Source: Lachnospiraceae bacterium | Lineage (GTDB): Bacteria; Bacillota; Clostridia; Lachnospirales; Lachnospiraceae | Assembly (NCBI GenBank): GCA_910575035.1 | Contig: CAJTDL010000010.1 | Span: 1 to 64,000 of the forward strand | Length of the DNA stretch: 64,000 bases | Reading direction: 5' to 3' | In this document: one piece after another, positions 28,393 through 36,989 of the stretch | Layout of the letters: every line of letters starts with the position of its first letter | How positions within the stretch are numbered: the stretch's first letter is position 1 | The notes under the pieces: generated by a model | Database searches by the model: none | What the model was told of the DNA's origin: nothing | Seen by the model: the letters and a program-made list of their open reading frames with translations, nothing else | Translations under genes and position numbers: made by a program

Positions 28393-28532
28393 TTAGTCTA
28401 TAGGTTTCAACTGACTTACCAATTTCGTTATTTCTGCATCTTTCGAAGATATTCCTACATAATAAGTTTCAACTTCGTCACAAGTTAGGACGAAGTTATT
28501 AATTAGGACAAGAAACTCTCGCCTTTTCAATT
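28393..28532 (-). pseudogene. Fragment resembling the ORF6N protein C-terminus
   Basis: A short minus-strand frame reads REFLVLINNFVL and ETYYVGISSKDAEITKLVS before a stop. It echoes HDRFLILD and AYHIGASLKDAGKKC of the island's ORF6N gene. It is probably a decayed second copy; the match is short. Confidence 0.35.
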
Positions 28533-28592
28533 AGCAAGATTTTCAACAAAATTTTTCGGGTAATTAGCAGAATCGCCATTTTAATTAGCAAG
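28529..28592. repeat. Three AATTAGCA motifs by the tRNA-side att site
   Basis: AATTAGCAAG at 28529, AATTAGCAGA at 28562 and AATTAGCAAG at 28583. They mirror the GATTAGC cluster at the far end of the island. Confidence 0.35.
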
Positions 28593-28604
28593 TCCAGAAA
28601 AGAA

Positions 28605-28646
28605 GAAATACCGAAAACTCTGGAATCCCAGTGTTTTCGGTATTTC
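28605..28646 (-). terminator. Terminator hairpin of tRNA-Arg
   Basis: 14-bp stem GAAATACCGAAAAC / GTTTTCGGTATTTC immediately downstream of the tRNA 3' end. It lies on the island side of the att core, so it was probably brought by the element. Confidence 0.7.
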
Positions 28647-28694
28647 TTTCAGCGTCGCTAAGAGGATTTGAACCTCCGACCTACCGCTTAGGAG
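28647..28694 (-). repeat. att site within intact tRNA-Arg
   Basis: 48-bp direct repeat partner of 25666-25713, spanning the tRNA 3' end to the anticodon arm. The distance between the copies is 2,981 bp. Confidence 0.85.
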
Positions 28695-28726
28695 GCGGTC
28701 GCTCTATCCAGCTGAGCTATAGCGAC
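28653..28726 (-). tRNA. tRNA-Arg (anticodon CCT)
   Basis: 74 nt. Acceptor GTCGCTA pairs with TAGCGAC, the D-arm reads AGCTCAGCTGGATAGAGC, the anticodon loop CTCCTAA gives CCT for AGG codons, and the T-arm is GGAGGTTCAAATCCTC. The gene is the integration target of the neighbouring island, and its 3' half was restored by the element. Confidence 0.96.
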
Positions 28727-28790
28727 AACTACTAAAATTATACCTTATTGAATCTTAGTAATCCAATAAGCGTATATCAAATACTATTCT

Positions 28791-28819
28791 ATTTTACTCA
28801 TTATCTGTACTTTTGTCAA
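28791..28819 (-). promoter_or_regulatory. Promoter of tRNA-Arg
   Basis: Minus strand TTGACA (28814-28819), 17-bp spacer, TAAAAT (28791-28796), about 65 nt upstream of the tRNA. Confidence 0.75.
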
Positions 28820-29066
28820 TCTTTTTTTACATATTTTAAAGAAAATTTGTTACTATTCAGCCTTACGGCTGAATTAAGCTCATAATACACTAATGAGATT
28901 TCCTCAGAGAATATATTTTTTGAGTAAAATCAGAGAAAATATATTTTTTTGTTAGGGAGTTTTCCACAATTATTTTGAAATGCCTGGTCAGACGGTATGA
29001 TTTCCTTGCTAAGTGAGATGAATAAAGCAAAAAAGACCTCATAAATCAGGGGAGGAAAAAAACAAC

Positions 29067-29249
29067 ATGAGTAAGAAGAACCTTCGCAAGGTGAAGAACC
29101 GCCAAAAAATGGCAGAGAGTTTCCAGAAGGATAACGGACATGAAATGTACTGTGCAAATTTTACGATTGTAGATACCCTGAAAAGACAAAAAATGACGAT
29201 ATTAAAAAATATCAGAAATTTGTTTATAGGCACACCGGCTATATTTTAG
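29067..29249 (+). CDS. Small ORF inside the 444-bp element
   Basis: 60 codons, MSKKNLRKVKNRQKM and GHEMYCANFTIVDTLKRQ, ending NLFIGTPAIF. The N-terminal third is strongly basic. GGGGAGG lies about 11 nt before the ATG. The last codons fall into the terminator hairpin, so the true C-terminus may be accidental. Not recognised. It could be a real micro-protein, the remnant of a longer gene, or chance; context favours something tied to the element. Confidence 0.4.
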   Translation: MSKKNLRKVKNRQKMAESFQKDNGHEMYCANFTIVDTLKRQKMTILKNIRNLFIGTPAIF

Positions 29250-29255
29250 CCGGTG
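29233..29255 (+). terminator. Hairpin at the end of the small ORF
   Basis: CACCGGCTA / TAGCCGGTG stem with a 5-nt loop. The TAG of the small ORF lies in the right arm. No T-run follows. Confidence 0.5.
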
Positions 29256-29299
29256 CATTGCCCGTTAATCAACTTGGCGGCTGAATAGTAACGAAAATT

Positions 29300-30175
29300 T
29301 TACATATTATAATGTACCTTGCCCTGCATCCAAATAATTCCCTTAAATCTGCGCCCTGGAGCAGGTTCCCCTACCAAATCCTCTTGATTGATGCAGACAT
29401 CAAAAATCAGGTGATTGCTGTCAACTGTAAGGACATAACTTTTTTCTTTTGTTTCTTTATTCTCAATAGTGTAGTAATCCAAGATTTCTCCCATAATACT
29501 ATATTGGTCACTTTCAATCCCATAAGGCATAAAATAAGTATCCACAATAGAAAGAATATCCTCTGTCATAATCCGTCTAGAAATCATGGAATAAGTATCT
29601 ATATCTTCTAATGTAAGGCTCTCCATTGCATCCTCATCCCCATCTCTTGCCGCTGCCATTAGATGGTTCCGATTCATACTGTACTTTTCGCCGCTTTTTA
29701 TCTGTGACTCATTTTTATAAACTGGAAGGACAACATTTCCTTCTGTTGACAATGCTGAAATTGTAGAATTTGCTGGAATTCTTTTATTCTTCAAATGATA
29801 TTCCTGCAAATATTCCACGGCATTCTGCAAATAAAATATCAATGTAACTCCCACACGCATTTCATCACAAATACCAGCATATGCATTTCTGTCATAACGT
29901 TTTGCAATGTCTACCCGTTCCTCTGTGCTCACTCCGCTTCCAATAAAATAGGGATAATAATAATCCATTTGGAATTCATCTTCTATATAACCGCCACATA
30001 CGGCAATTCCAATATACTCACCATAATTTTTCCTCAATTCTGCAAACACATTTCCCATTTCATCTTCTGTGACTAATTTTTGGTCTGGGTGTTCTATAAT
30101 ACCATGGATTAACTTCCTGACTTCATTTGCATTTTTTAAATACCTAAATCCAATACTTCTTAAATAATTATGCAT
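29300..30175 (-). CDS. DUF3881 family protein
   Basis: About 291 aa. MHNYLRSIGFRYLKNANEV at the start and the whole layout match the DUF3881 family of Lachnospiraceae, whose function is unknown. No membrane segment or signal. The ATG at 30175 gives the usual family start and lies 8-10 nt after GGGAGGG; an ATG at 30181 is the alternative. It is followed by DUF4446, parB and parA upstream in the same orientation, a fixed arrangement in this group, which suggests a role linked to segregation or growth, but nothing direct shows it. Confidence 0.85.
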   Translation of the reverse strand: MHNYLRSIGFRYLKNANEVRKLIHGIIEHPDQKLVTEDEMGNVFAELRKNYGEYIGIAVCGGYIEDEFQMDYYYPYFIGSGVSTEERVDIAKRYDRNAYAGICDEMRVGVTLIFYLQNAVEYLQEYHLKNKRIPANSTISALSTEGNVVLPVYKNESQIKSGEKYSMNRNHLMAAARDGDEDAMESLTLEDIDTYSMISRRIMTEDILSIVDTYFMPYGIESDQYSIMGEILDYYTIENKETKEKSYVLTVDSNHLIFDVCINQEDLVGEPAPGRRFKGIIWMQGKVHYNM

Positions 30176-30247
30176 TTTCATTTTCCCTCCCTTCCTTACC
30201 AAAAGCATATGAAAAATCCATTCGCTACGGCTATTATATAATACATA

Positions 30248-30778
30248 TTATTCTTTTGCAACATTTCCCATAGCAATATCTAACGCATTTTTTTCTTCTT
30301 CTGCAAGCACAATAATAGAATTTCCATCTACAATTTCCTTGATGTAAGTATAACATCCTTCCCTGCTATGCATAGCATTGATAATAAACCCATCATTTTT
30401 TTGGTCTAACAATGCCAGGGAAAAACTCAACTTTCCTCCCATCTCGTCAAAAGCATCATATTTTACCATGCCGATTTTCTGGAAAGAACAACGTAAAGCC
30501 TCAAATATCTTTTCAATGTTTTCATGATTTTCACGTTCTGAAGTAATCAATTCTTCAATCTGCTGAATCCGCTTAACTAAGGTATTCTCTAAGGATTCCG
30601 CATTTCCCCCAGTCATAAAAGCTTCATACCGTTTCCGCAGTCGTTTTATCTTTACCATATTTACAATAAGGAAAATAAATAAAAGCAGTATCACCCCCGC
30701 CATAATTGCAAATGTCAGCAAAAAATCATCTACTGTAAAATACATTCCTATAAAATCTGACTTCATAGCTTCCTCCAT
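30248..30778 (-). CDS. DUF4446 family membrane protein
   Basis: 176 aa. One transmembrane segment (about 17-43, LLTFAIMAGVILLLFIFLIV), a coiled-coil stretch (about 60-95), then a compact domain with GMVKYDAFDEMGGKLSFSLALLD and GFIINAMHSREGCYTYIK, the DUF4446 hallmarks. Function unknown. The family is usually encoded beside parB, as here. Confidence 0.88.
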   Translation of the reverse strand: MEEAMKSDFIGMYFTVDDFLLTFAIMAGVILLLFIFLIVNMVKIKRLRKRYEAFMTGGNAESLENTLVKRIQQIEELITSERENHENIEKIFEALRCSFQKIGMVKYDAFDEMGGKLSFSLALLDQKNDGFIINAMHSREGCYTYIKEIVDGNSIIVLAEEEKNALDIAMGNVAKE

Positions 30779-30927
30779 TCTGTGAATTATGTATCTAATA
30801 TCTTATGAATATGATAACTCTAATCTCTATCCTACATCATTTTTATAAATCCAAACATTCTATCCATTATATTATCTCATTTTCAAATATATAAGCCTAA
30901 AAGAATATTTTTATTCAGAACATATGT

Positions 30928-31839
30928 TTATATTTTTTTTGCATGATGGATAGACTGAAATAAATCAAAAATCCGTTCTAATTCATCTGTAGAATAATAT
31001 TCAATTTCAATTTTTCCTTTTTTCTTATCTTTTGTATGAATGGAAACTTTTGTGCCTATAATAGATTTTAACTTCTGCTCCATATCCTCATAGAATATCC
31101 GCATCTTGTCATCTTCCTTTTTCTCCGGAGGCGTTTCCTTTTGGTTTTGCAATTTTTTTAATAGTCTTTCAGTTTCCCTCACACTAAGTTTCTCATCGAA
31201 TACTTGCTGTGCTAAATTATATTGCTTCTCTTGATCCTCCATAGCCAATAATGCTCTGGCATGTCCACTGGAAATCATATCATCCATCAGCATTTGCTGT
31301 ACTCGCTCGTCAAGTTTTAAAAGGCGCATAGAATTTGTAACAGCCGTTCTGGATTTTGATACCCGTTCTGCTACCTCGTCCTGTTTTAAATGAAATTCTT
31401 CTAACAGCTTTTTAAATGCCCGCGCTTCTTCAATAGGATTTAAATTTTCCCTTTGAATATTTTCAATCAGAGAAATTTCTACCATTTCTTGATTATTCAG
31501 ATTTTTAATAATAGCCGGGATTTCTTTGAGTCCTGCCATTTTAGCAGCCCTCCATCTTCTCTCTCCTGTAATAATCTCATAGTAATCTTTCTTATCTTGT
31601 ACTAACAAGGGCTGTAAAATTCCATACTGTTTAATTGATTCTGATAATTCCAACAAAGCATCTTCATCAAAATACTTTCGTGGCTGTTCTCTATTTGGCT
31701 CAATTTTTGTTGTTTTTATAAATACAACATCTTTGTCTAATTCTGGCTTTTTTTCATTTTCTACTGCAGATGATATATTTACTTTATTTGCAATAAGGCT
31801 ATCCAGCCCTTTTCCTAATCCGCTCTTTTTTGCTGCCAT
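30928..31839 (-). CDS. parB: Chromosome-partitioning protein ParB (Spo0J)
   Basis: 303 aa. ParB binds parS and slides on DNA as a CTP-dependent clamp. Seen are the short N-terminal ParA-activating tail (KKSGLGKGLDSL), the CTP-binding motifs GERRWRAAKMAGL and ENIQRENLNPIEEA, a KorB-like helix-turn-helix (QDEVAERVSKSRTAVTNSMRLL) and a C-terminal dimerisation part. The start overlaps the parA stop by one base (TGATG), so the two are translationally coupled. Three perfect parS sites are in this window. Confidence 0.96.
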   Translation of the reverse strand: MAAKKSGLGKGLDSLIANKVNISSAVENEKKPELDKDVVFIKTTKIEPNREQPRKYFDEDALLELSESIKQYGILQPLLVQDKKDYYEIITGERRWRAAKMAGLKEIPAIIKNLNNQEMVEISLIENIQRENLNPIEEARAFKKLLEEFHLKQDEVAERVSKSRTAVTNSMRLLKLDERVQQMLMDDMISSGHARALLAMEDQEKQYNLAQQVFDEKLSVRETERLLKKLQNQKETPPEKKEDDKMRIFYEDMEQKLKSIIGTKVSIHTKDKKKGKIEIEYYSTDELERIFDLFQSIHHAKKI

Positions 31840-32609
31840 CAAATACCCTCTCTTTCTATCACTTCTTCTGCCAATAGGCGATAACTCTCTGCGCCAGTAG
31901 ATTTTTTATCATATAAATTTATTGGCATACCATGGCTTGGCGCCTCTGCTAAACGAATATTTCTAGGAATGATTGTCTTATATATATTTGTTGAATTTAA
32001 ATTATTTTTCACATTTTCGACTACCTGCAGAGATAAATTAGTTCTTGCATCATACATGGTAAATACGATCCCTTCCATCTGCAATTCTGGATTTAACCTT
32101 TCCTGCACTAAATTGATTGTATAAATCAATTGGCTCAGCCCTTCTAAGGCATAATATTCACATTGGATTGGAACTAATACTGTATTGGCAGTAGTCATGG
32201 CATTGATGGTCAGCATATTCAATGAAGGTGGACAATCAATAATGATAAAATCATAATTATCTTTTATGTAGTCTACCTCATTTTTTAAAATATACTCTCG
32301 TTCATTAATGCCGATCAATTCAATTTCAGCTCCTGCAAGATTTACATTTGATGGTACTAGGGAAAGGTTTTCAATTTCTGTCTTAAACATAATCTCTCTA
32401 ATGGAACATTCTCCAAGCATTAATTCATATACTGAGTTTTCCAATTTTTCCTTTTCCATGCCAAATCCACTTGTTGTATTTCCCTGAGGATCTAAATCAA
32501 TCGTCAGTACCTTTTTCCCCTTTTCTGCCAGACAGGCAGATAGATTAATTGAGGTAGTTGTTTTTCCTACTCCGCCTTTTTGATTAGCGATTGCTATAAT
32601 TCTTCCCAT
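31839..32609 (-). CDS. parA: Chromosome-partitioning ATPase ParA (Soj)
   Basis: 256 aa. Deviant Walker A KGGVGKTTTSINLSA at 11-25, Walker A' and B in LDPQGNTTSGFG and FIIIDCPPSLNMLT. It drives origin segregation with ParB and, in Bacillus, modulates DnaA. It is the first gene of parA-parB. TATAAT on the minus strand near 32811 is a likely -10, but no good -35 is seen. Confidence 0.96.
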   Translation of the reverse strand: MGRIIAIANQKGGVGKTTTSINLSACLAEKGKKVLTIDLDPQGNTTSGFGMEKEKLENSVYELMLGECSIREIMFKTEIENLSLVPSNVNLAGAEIELIGINEREYILKNEVDYIKDNYDFIIIDCPPSLNMLTINAMTTANTVLVPIQCEYYALEGLSQLIYTINLVQERLNPELQMEGIVFTMYDARTNLSLQVVENVKNNLNSTNIYKTIIPRNIRLAEAPSHGMPINLYDKKSTGAESYRLLAEEVIEREGI

Positions 32610-32853
32610 TATAAATTGTTCCTTTCCTCTTATGGTTTATCTCATTTATTGATAGGACTTCATGTAGTTTGCATTATTCTATCTGGGCGGTTAGAAGGAT
32701 AATTCCGCTGAATACTAAAATAATATTTAGAAATGGTTGAATCCTATGAAATATAAGATAAAGGGTTGTTTGTAAAAAAATATATGAGATATGCTTACTA
32801 TTTTTATCTATTATAGCATTCTTTTTTTTATAATACTATAAATATTTTATTAA

Positions 32854-32869
32854 TGTTTCACGTGAAACA
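32854..32869. promoter_or_regulatory. parS: parS site 1
   Basis: Perfect 16-bp palindrome TGTTTCACGTGAAACA, the ParB nucleation site, about 245 bp upstream of parA. The left end of the 1.67-kb element lies 17 bp further on. Confidence 0.97.
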
Positions 32870-32886
32870 TTGGAAATATTCTATGA

Positions 32887-34555
32887 ATAGCTATTCATGT
32901 GCTGGGAGCCGCTCATAGTAAAGATTCAGGGCGAAATTTAAATTTTTGCTTCGCAAAAAATTGCCCTCAATTAGATAAAATGTTTTAAATGATTTCTATA
33001 GAACGATTTCAAGTTTTGCTTCGCAAAAATCGCCCCTCAATCCTGAACCATATTCTCATATAACAAGTTATTCAGCGCATTCCTGAGGTATGAATCAATG
33101 TTAGTACCTTAAGAGATTTTGCAGGTTGGCGATGGGAGCGGCTAGGTGTTTTCAGAGAGGCGGCAGGAATGTTAAGAGTCCGGCAGGTGCAGTTCGACAA
33201 GTATAGGTAAGTGTCCATCAGGTGCAGATTGGCAGGTGTGGCTAAATGTACGGCAGGTGCAAATTGACAAATGTGGCTAAATGTACGGCAGGTGCAAATC
33301 GACAAGTGTAGCTAAGTGTCCATCGGGTGCAGATAGACAGGTGTGGCTAAATGTACGGCAGGTGCAGTTCAGCAAGTGTAGATAAGTGTCCGTTGGGGAG
33401 AAGCTGGAGCTATTGGGTTTGCCCTTGTTCCGGTGCTTCGGGGATTAAAAGTTTCTAAGCAGTTCCATAGATGCTGTGCCATACGGACGAAACTGCCATG
33501 GATACGCCTTCTATGGCACGGCCGGGGCTTTTGCGGACATCCATGTCCGCAAATCCCTGGAAGTTTGAGGGACTGCTAAGAAACTATATCCCCCTCGCAA
33601 GTCACAAGGGCAAATCCAAAAGTCCCAGCCTCCCCACGACTACGTTTTCTAAGATTGTAAGATAAAAAATAGTTCCTAGCTTTAAGTTGACGGCATTGGC
33701 CATGGAACAGTGCCAGTTCGCTAAGTGTTCTGTTCTGTATAGAGCTTAAGCAAGATTTCAGTAAAAAATCCTATTGACAAGCTTATGGGTATTTCTTTAA
33801 TCAGTAAAGAGTAAACATATGTCAGAAGCAGCCGGAGCCGTAATTCATAAGATTTACGGAAGCAGTGGCTCTCTGGGTGGGGGAATCACTTGGATACATT
33901 GTGCCACTGACAATCCCAAGAATAATGGATTCCTTGGCTCTTTGGGTGTAGCGTAGTTATACTGGGGCTTGGAAAGCGGTACTTTCAGAAAACAAATTTT
34001 CCCCACCCCGGCGGCAAAAGAAAGGCCTGTCAATATGGCCGCTCTGCTGTAATAAGGACTGTAGCCGCAAGCCTTTTTTCCAACTTACAGGCATGGGAAA
34101 CGTAGTCAGGAAGGGAGCGTGGTGTAAGAGGCTGCCCTAGTACTAGTTAGGGATTTAAATTTTCTTAGCACTTCCCCAAAAATAGCAGGGATTTGAGGAC
34201 AAAAATGTTTGCAAAAGCCCTGGCCGCGCCATGGACGGCGCATCCGGGGCGGTTCCGTCCGCATATTACAACTTTATAGAACTGCTTAGAAACTATTAAT
34301 CCCTGAACGCTGGAACAAGGACAGCCCCTTACACCCTACTCCCTCCCTGACGAACTCTTAGCTATTCCTCAGATTTTTGCTGCTTTCAACTATACTTCTT
34401 TTCAGACTTTTCCTGACGGACTCTTAGCCATCTCCCAGATTTTTGCTGCTTTTAACCATGCTTCTTTTCAGCCTTTCCTTGACAGACTCTTAGCCATCCT
34501 CCGCTGCCTGCTACTAAAATTCCTTAAGTTATTGACATTGGCTATTAATAGTAAC
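32887..34555. mobile_element. 1.67-kb non-coding TTACTATTCA element (copy A)
   Basis: The right end is TTAATAGTAAC and the left end is a decayed version (CTATTCATG). Flanks ATTCTATG (32878) and ATTATATG (34556) match at 7 of 8, a worn target duplication. Inner subterminal sequences are also inverted: ATGAATCAATG..CCTTAAG at 33092-33115 against CCTTAAG..GACATTGGC at 34522-34542. Inside are six copies of a 33-37-bp tandem repeat, two long imperfect hairpins (33403-33629 and 34105-34351) and right-arm repeats containing CTCTTAGCCATC, which are inverse to the left repeats. No frame longer than about 80 codons looks real. The central part (about 33660-34085) is not recognised. Confidence 0.65.
33181..33394. 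repeat. Tandem repeats in element A
   Basis: Six units of 33-37 bp with core GGCAGGTGCA and GTGTGGCTAAATGTAC. The units are partly complementary to CCTGACGGACTCTTAGCCAT units at 34349-34500, so several pairing registers are possible. Confidence 0.8.
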
Positions 34556-35746
34556 ATTATATGGGATTTATTTTATATGGCCAGAAATATGTTGAAGATT
34601 TTTCTATACTTTATCTTGGACAGTTATACTGGACTAACGTTTGTTTTGAAATTTCCCTCTGTTTACTTAGTTTTTGAATTTGCGGGATATATATATTGAA
34701 TACGGGATAATAATTATGTAAATTGAAGGAATACAGATTGAAAAAATAGTTATGGTGTTAAAATGTATTTTCATCCTGTAATTCCAAAAATAATTCCTGT
34801 CTTAAATTGCTGACATAATTGTAAATAATGACTTCTAGAATATTTGATCTAATTTAAGTCGTGTCCGCTAATCAAATAATATTTCTAAATTCTAGCTTTT
34901 ATAACTGAAACATAATTAAAGCAAAAAATCGCAAAATATTACTTCTAAACTTCAAGCAAATTTATCACGAAAATGGAAAACAATAAAGTTAATTTTGTTT
35001 TTATTAACTTTTATATTTGGAATGGGTTCGCCTAGTTTTATTTATAAAATCAAGATTTTTTTCATTATACAGCAGATACAAAATATAAACTTGTCACTAC
35101 ACAAATATAGCAGCAAACTTATAATAATGCATTCTTTTTATTTTCCCAATATTATCTAAATAAAAGACATTTCACTGTTTCTGTAACTTCAAAGAAGAAC
35201 CAGAAATTGTGAACTTTCTTTTTATAATCCAGAATCTGAGGACATCAATGTTATCAAAAGGCGCACATAGCATCATGGATATAGACTAAGCACAGATTTC
35301 TAAGAATACTGAAAACTTGAGTTGAAAAAGATTAGAACTTCCAGCCTATTGGAAATTGAAACAGCAACAGAAAAACGATTTTACATTTGACTTTAGATTT
35401 CCAAACTTATCTAAAAATAATCCTGTCACAAGTTAGTAGCAGCACTTACATCATCAATAATCACCCATAAGGTTAATTTTTTATCCCTTAGCATCAACTT
35501 AGGTACATCTTAAAATAAATAACTGATATATTTGCACAGGATATTATTCTGAGAGTATGGTAGCAAAAAAATAGTCATAGAGGACTACGATGCGTATTTT
35601 TAACATATACTATCAGCTAAATTGACAAGCAAAATTGTCAGTTATTTATTGGACAATATGGTAATGAACTGGCACAATGATGTTTGAACTATTACTTGAA
35701 TACAATTGCCCATAAATAATAAAAATATACCTATGGGGATATTACT
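34556..35746. other. AT-rich stretch without recognisable gene
   Basis: About 1.2 kb between element A and the transposase remnant. All frames are short and broken. The only structure I see is a 38-bp copy (35538-35575) of a small repeat also found at 41092-41128. Confidence 0.5.
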
Positions 35747-36680
35747 ATGGCACACCCTAAAAAAAATATCGTTCAGCTGTCCGACACTGACATAAAACAT
35801 ATAAAATATAATACTGTAAAATAAAAATACATACTAGACACTTGTTAACTGCCGCTGGATTCTTTTAACTTTGAATAAAACTATCCCCTTGCAGTACTTA
35901 CTACCAGTGTATGACCTTATTTGATACCAGCTATCCAACGTTATCCAATATAGCCAAAACCTAATGAACAGGATAGCCTGAAAAAAGCACTGAAAATTAA
36001 ACGAAATGCCACTTCCAATCATGCTCTATGCAAACGGATAGGCGTATGGAAACAAAAATTGTTGAAATTGCCTGCGTCTATCCCAGAAAGCCATAACTTC
36101 TAAAAAGTCCGTATTTTTGAAGGGCAGATAAAAATAGAATTTATTGAACCAGTCAACTTTGATACAATCTGCAGACTTAAAAATACAACTTGGCTTCCGA
36201 TGCAACCAATACGGATGTCTCCCTCCGAAAAAGTAAATGCAAAAATAGTAGCATGTATGAAAGGTATCCATGATGTCATGCATTGCCTTATAATCATACA
36301 ACCCAGGTAGTCTGCATGAATGAAAAATTGTACTAGACCCTGGGTTAAGTGCGTAATTCATGGGCTATGCGCCCAGAGGATGATAAAAAAACGGGTTCAA
36401 ATACACCCGTAAAGCCTGCAGAATTTTTTCCTATTATTAAATTACTGGGAAAATTCACCACATTAGTATGCAGAAACGCTGGACTACAAAAGACTTGGCA
36501 AAAGATATAAAATATCTGGCCGACAACCATATATCCTAATGCAGAAAATAATTATTCTGATAATGGAAAACCTAACACACAGTCCTGCATCCCTGTATAA
36601 GGCATTCCCACCATAAGAAAAACGACTTAACATGAAATATTTTAGAATACATTATATACCGAAGCATGGGAGCTGACAGT
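35747..36680 (+). pseudogene. Decayed IS630-family transposase
   Basis: Read across several frameshifts and stops, the plus strand gives in order MAHPKKNIVQLSDTD, RWILLTLNKTIPLQ, NVIQYSQNLMNRIA, KIVEIAC, PSEKVNAKIVACMKGI, VCMNEKLY, WTTKDLAKDIKYLAD, MENLTHSPASLYKAFPP and IHYIPKHGS. These match, in order and spacing, the blocks of IS630-type DDE transposases. The catalytic positions fall in VCMNEK, where the usual D is N, and in the MENL segment, where the usual D is E. It cannot make a working enzyme. It lies between parS sites 1 and 2. Confidence 0.8.
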
Positions 36681-36944
36681 TAAAAACAAAAGATGCCTTA
36701 TAAAGCTTATTTCCTTATATTCTGATTTATTTAATTTAAATATCACTAATACAGCATAACCTAAATAATGGTAAAAAACAGCACTATCAGAAAAAATATT
36801 TTGCATCAAACATTAAAGTATTTTGCGTGGGTATGTGGTAGTTATTCGACTACCCTGTAAAACACATTTTTCTTATAGAATCAAAACGAGCAACTTTTAC
36901 AGAATACTATAATCAAAGGGATATTAACCCACGAAAGACTAAAA

Positions 36945-36960
36945 TGTTTCACGTGAAACA
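36945..36960. promoter_or_regulatory. parS: parS site 2
   Basis: Perfect TGTTTCACGTGAAACA. The flanks ACTAAAA on the left and TTxTxAACxATGAAAA on the right are shared with site 3, so the two are duplicates of a longer segment. 36681-36944 holds no gene. Confidence 0.97.
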
Positions 36961-36989
36961 TTTTGAACAATGAAAATAGTAGAATGTTT

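Larger units (their letters stand above)
28849..29292 (+). mobile_element. 444-bp element with 14-bp inverted ends and 8-bp target duplication
   Basis: The ends are GTTACTATTCAGCC and its exact inverse GGCTGAATAGTAAC. GAAAATTT occurs directly before (28841-28848) and directly after (29293-29300), a perfect 8-bp target duplication. The right copy touches the stop codon of the DUF3881 gene. Inside are a small hairpin TTCAGCC-ttac-GGCTGAA next to the left end, a duplicated TCAGAGAAtATATTTTTT motif, a 60-codon ORF with a ribosome site, and a terminator. It belongs to the same family as the large elements at 32.9 and 37.0 kb, but is shorter. No transposase is encoded, so it would move in trans. 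Confidence 0.8.

Noticed and set aside
33072-33305. 77-codon frame on the minus strand with repeated CTCRT
   Set aside because: It lies in the tandem repeats of element A and simply translates the repeat unit; no ribosome site.
35834-36361. Minus-strand frames of 61-111 codons
   Set aside because: The plus strand here carries ordered IS630 blocks, so these are antisense shadows of a pseudogene.
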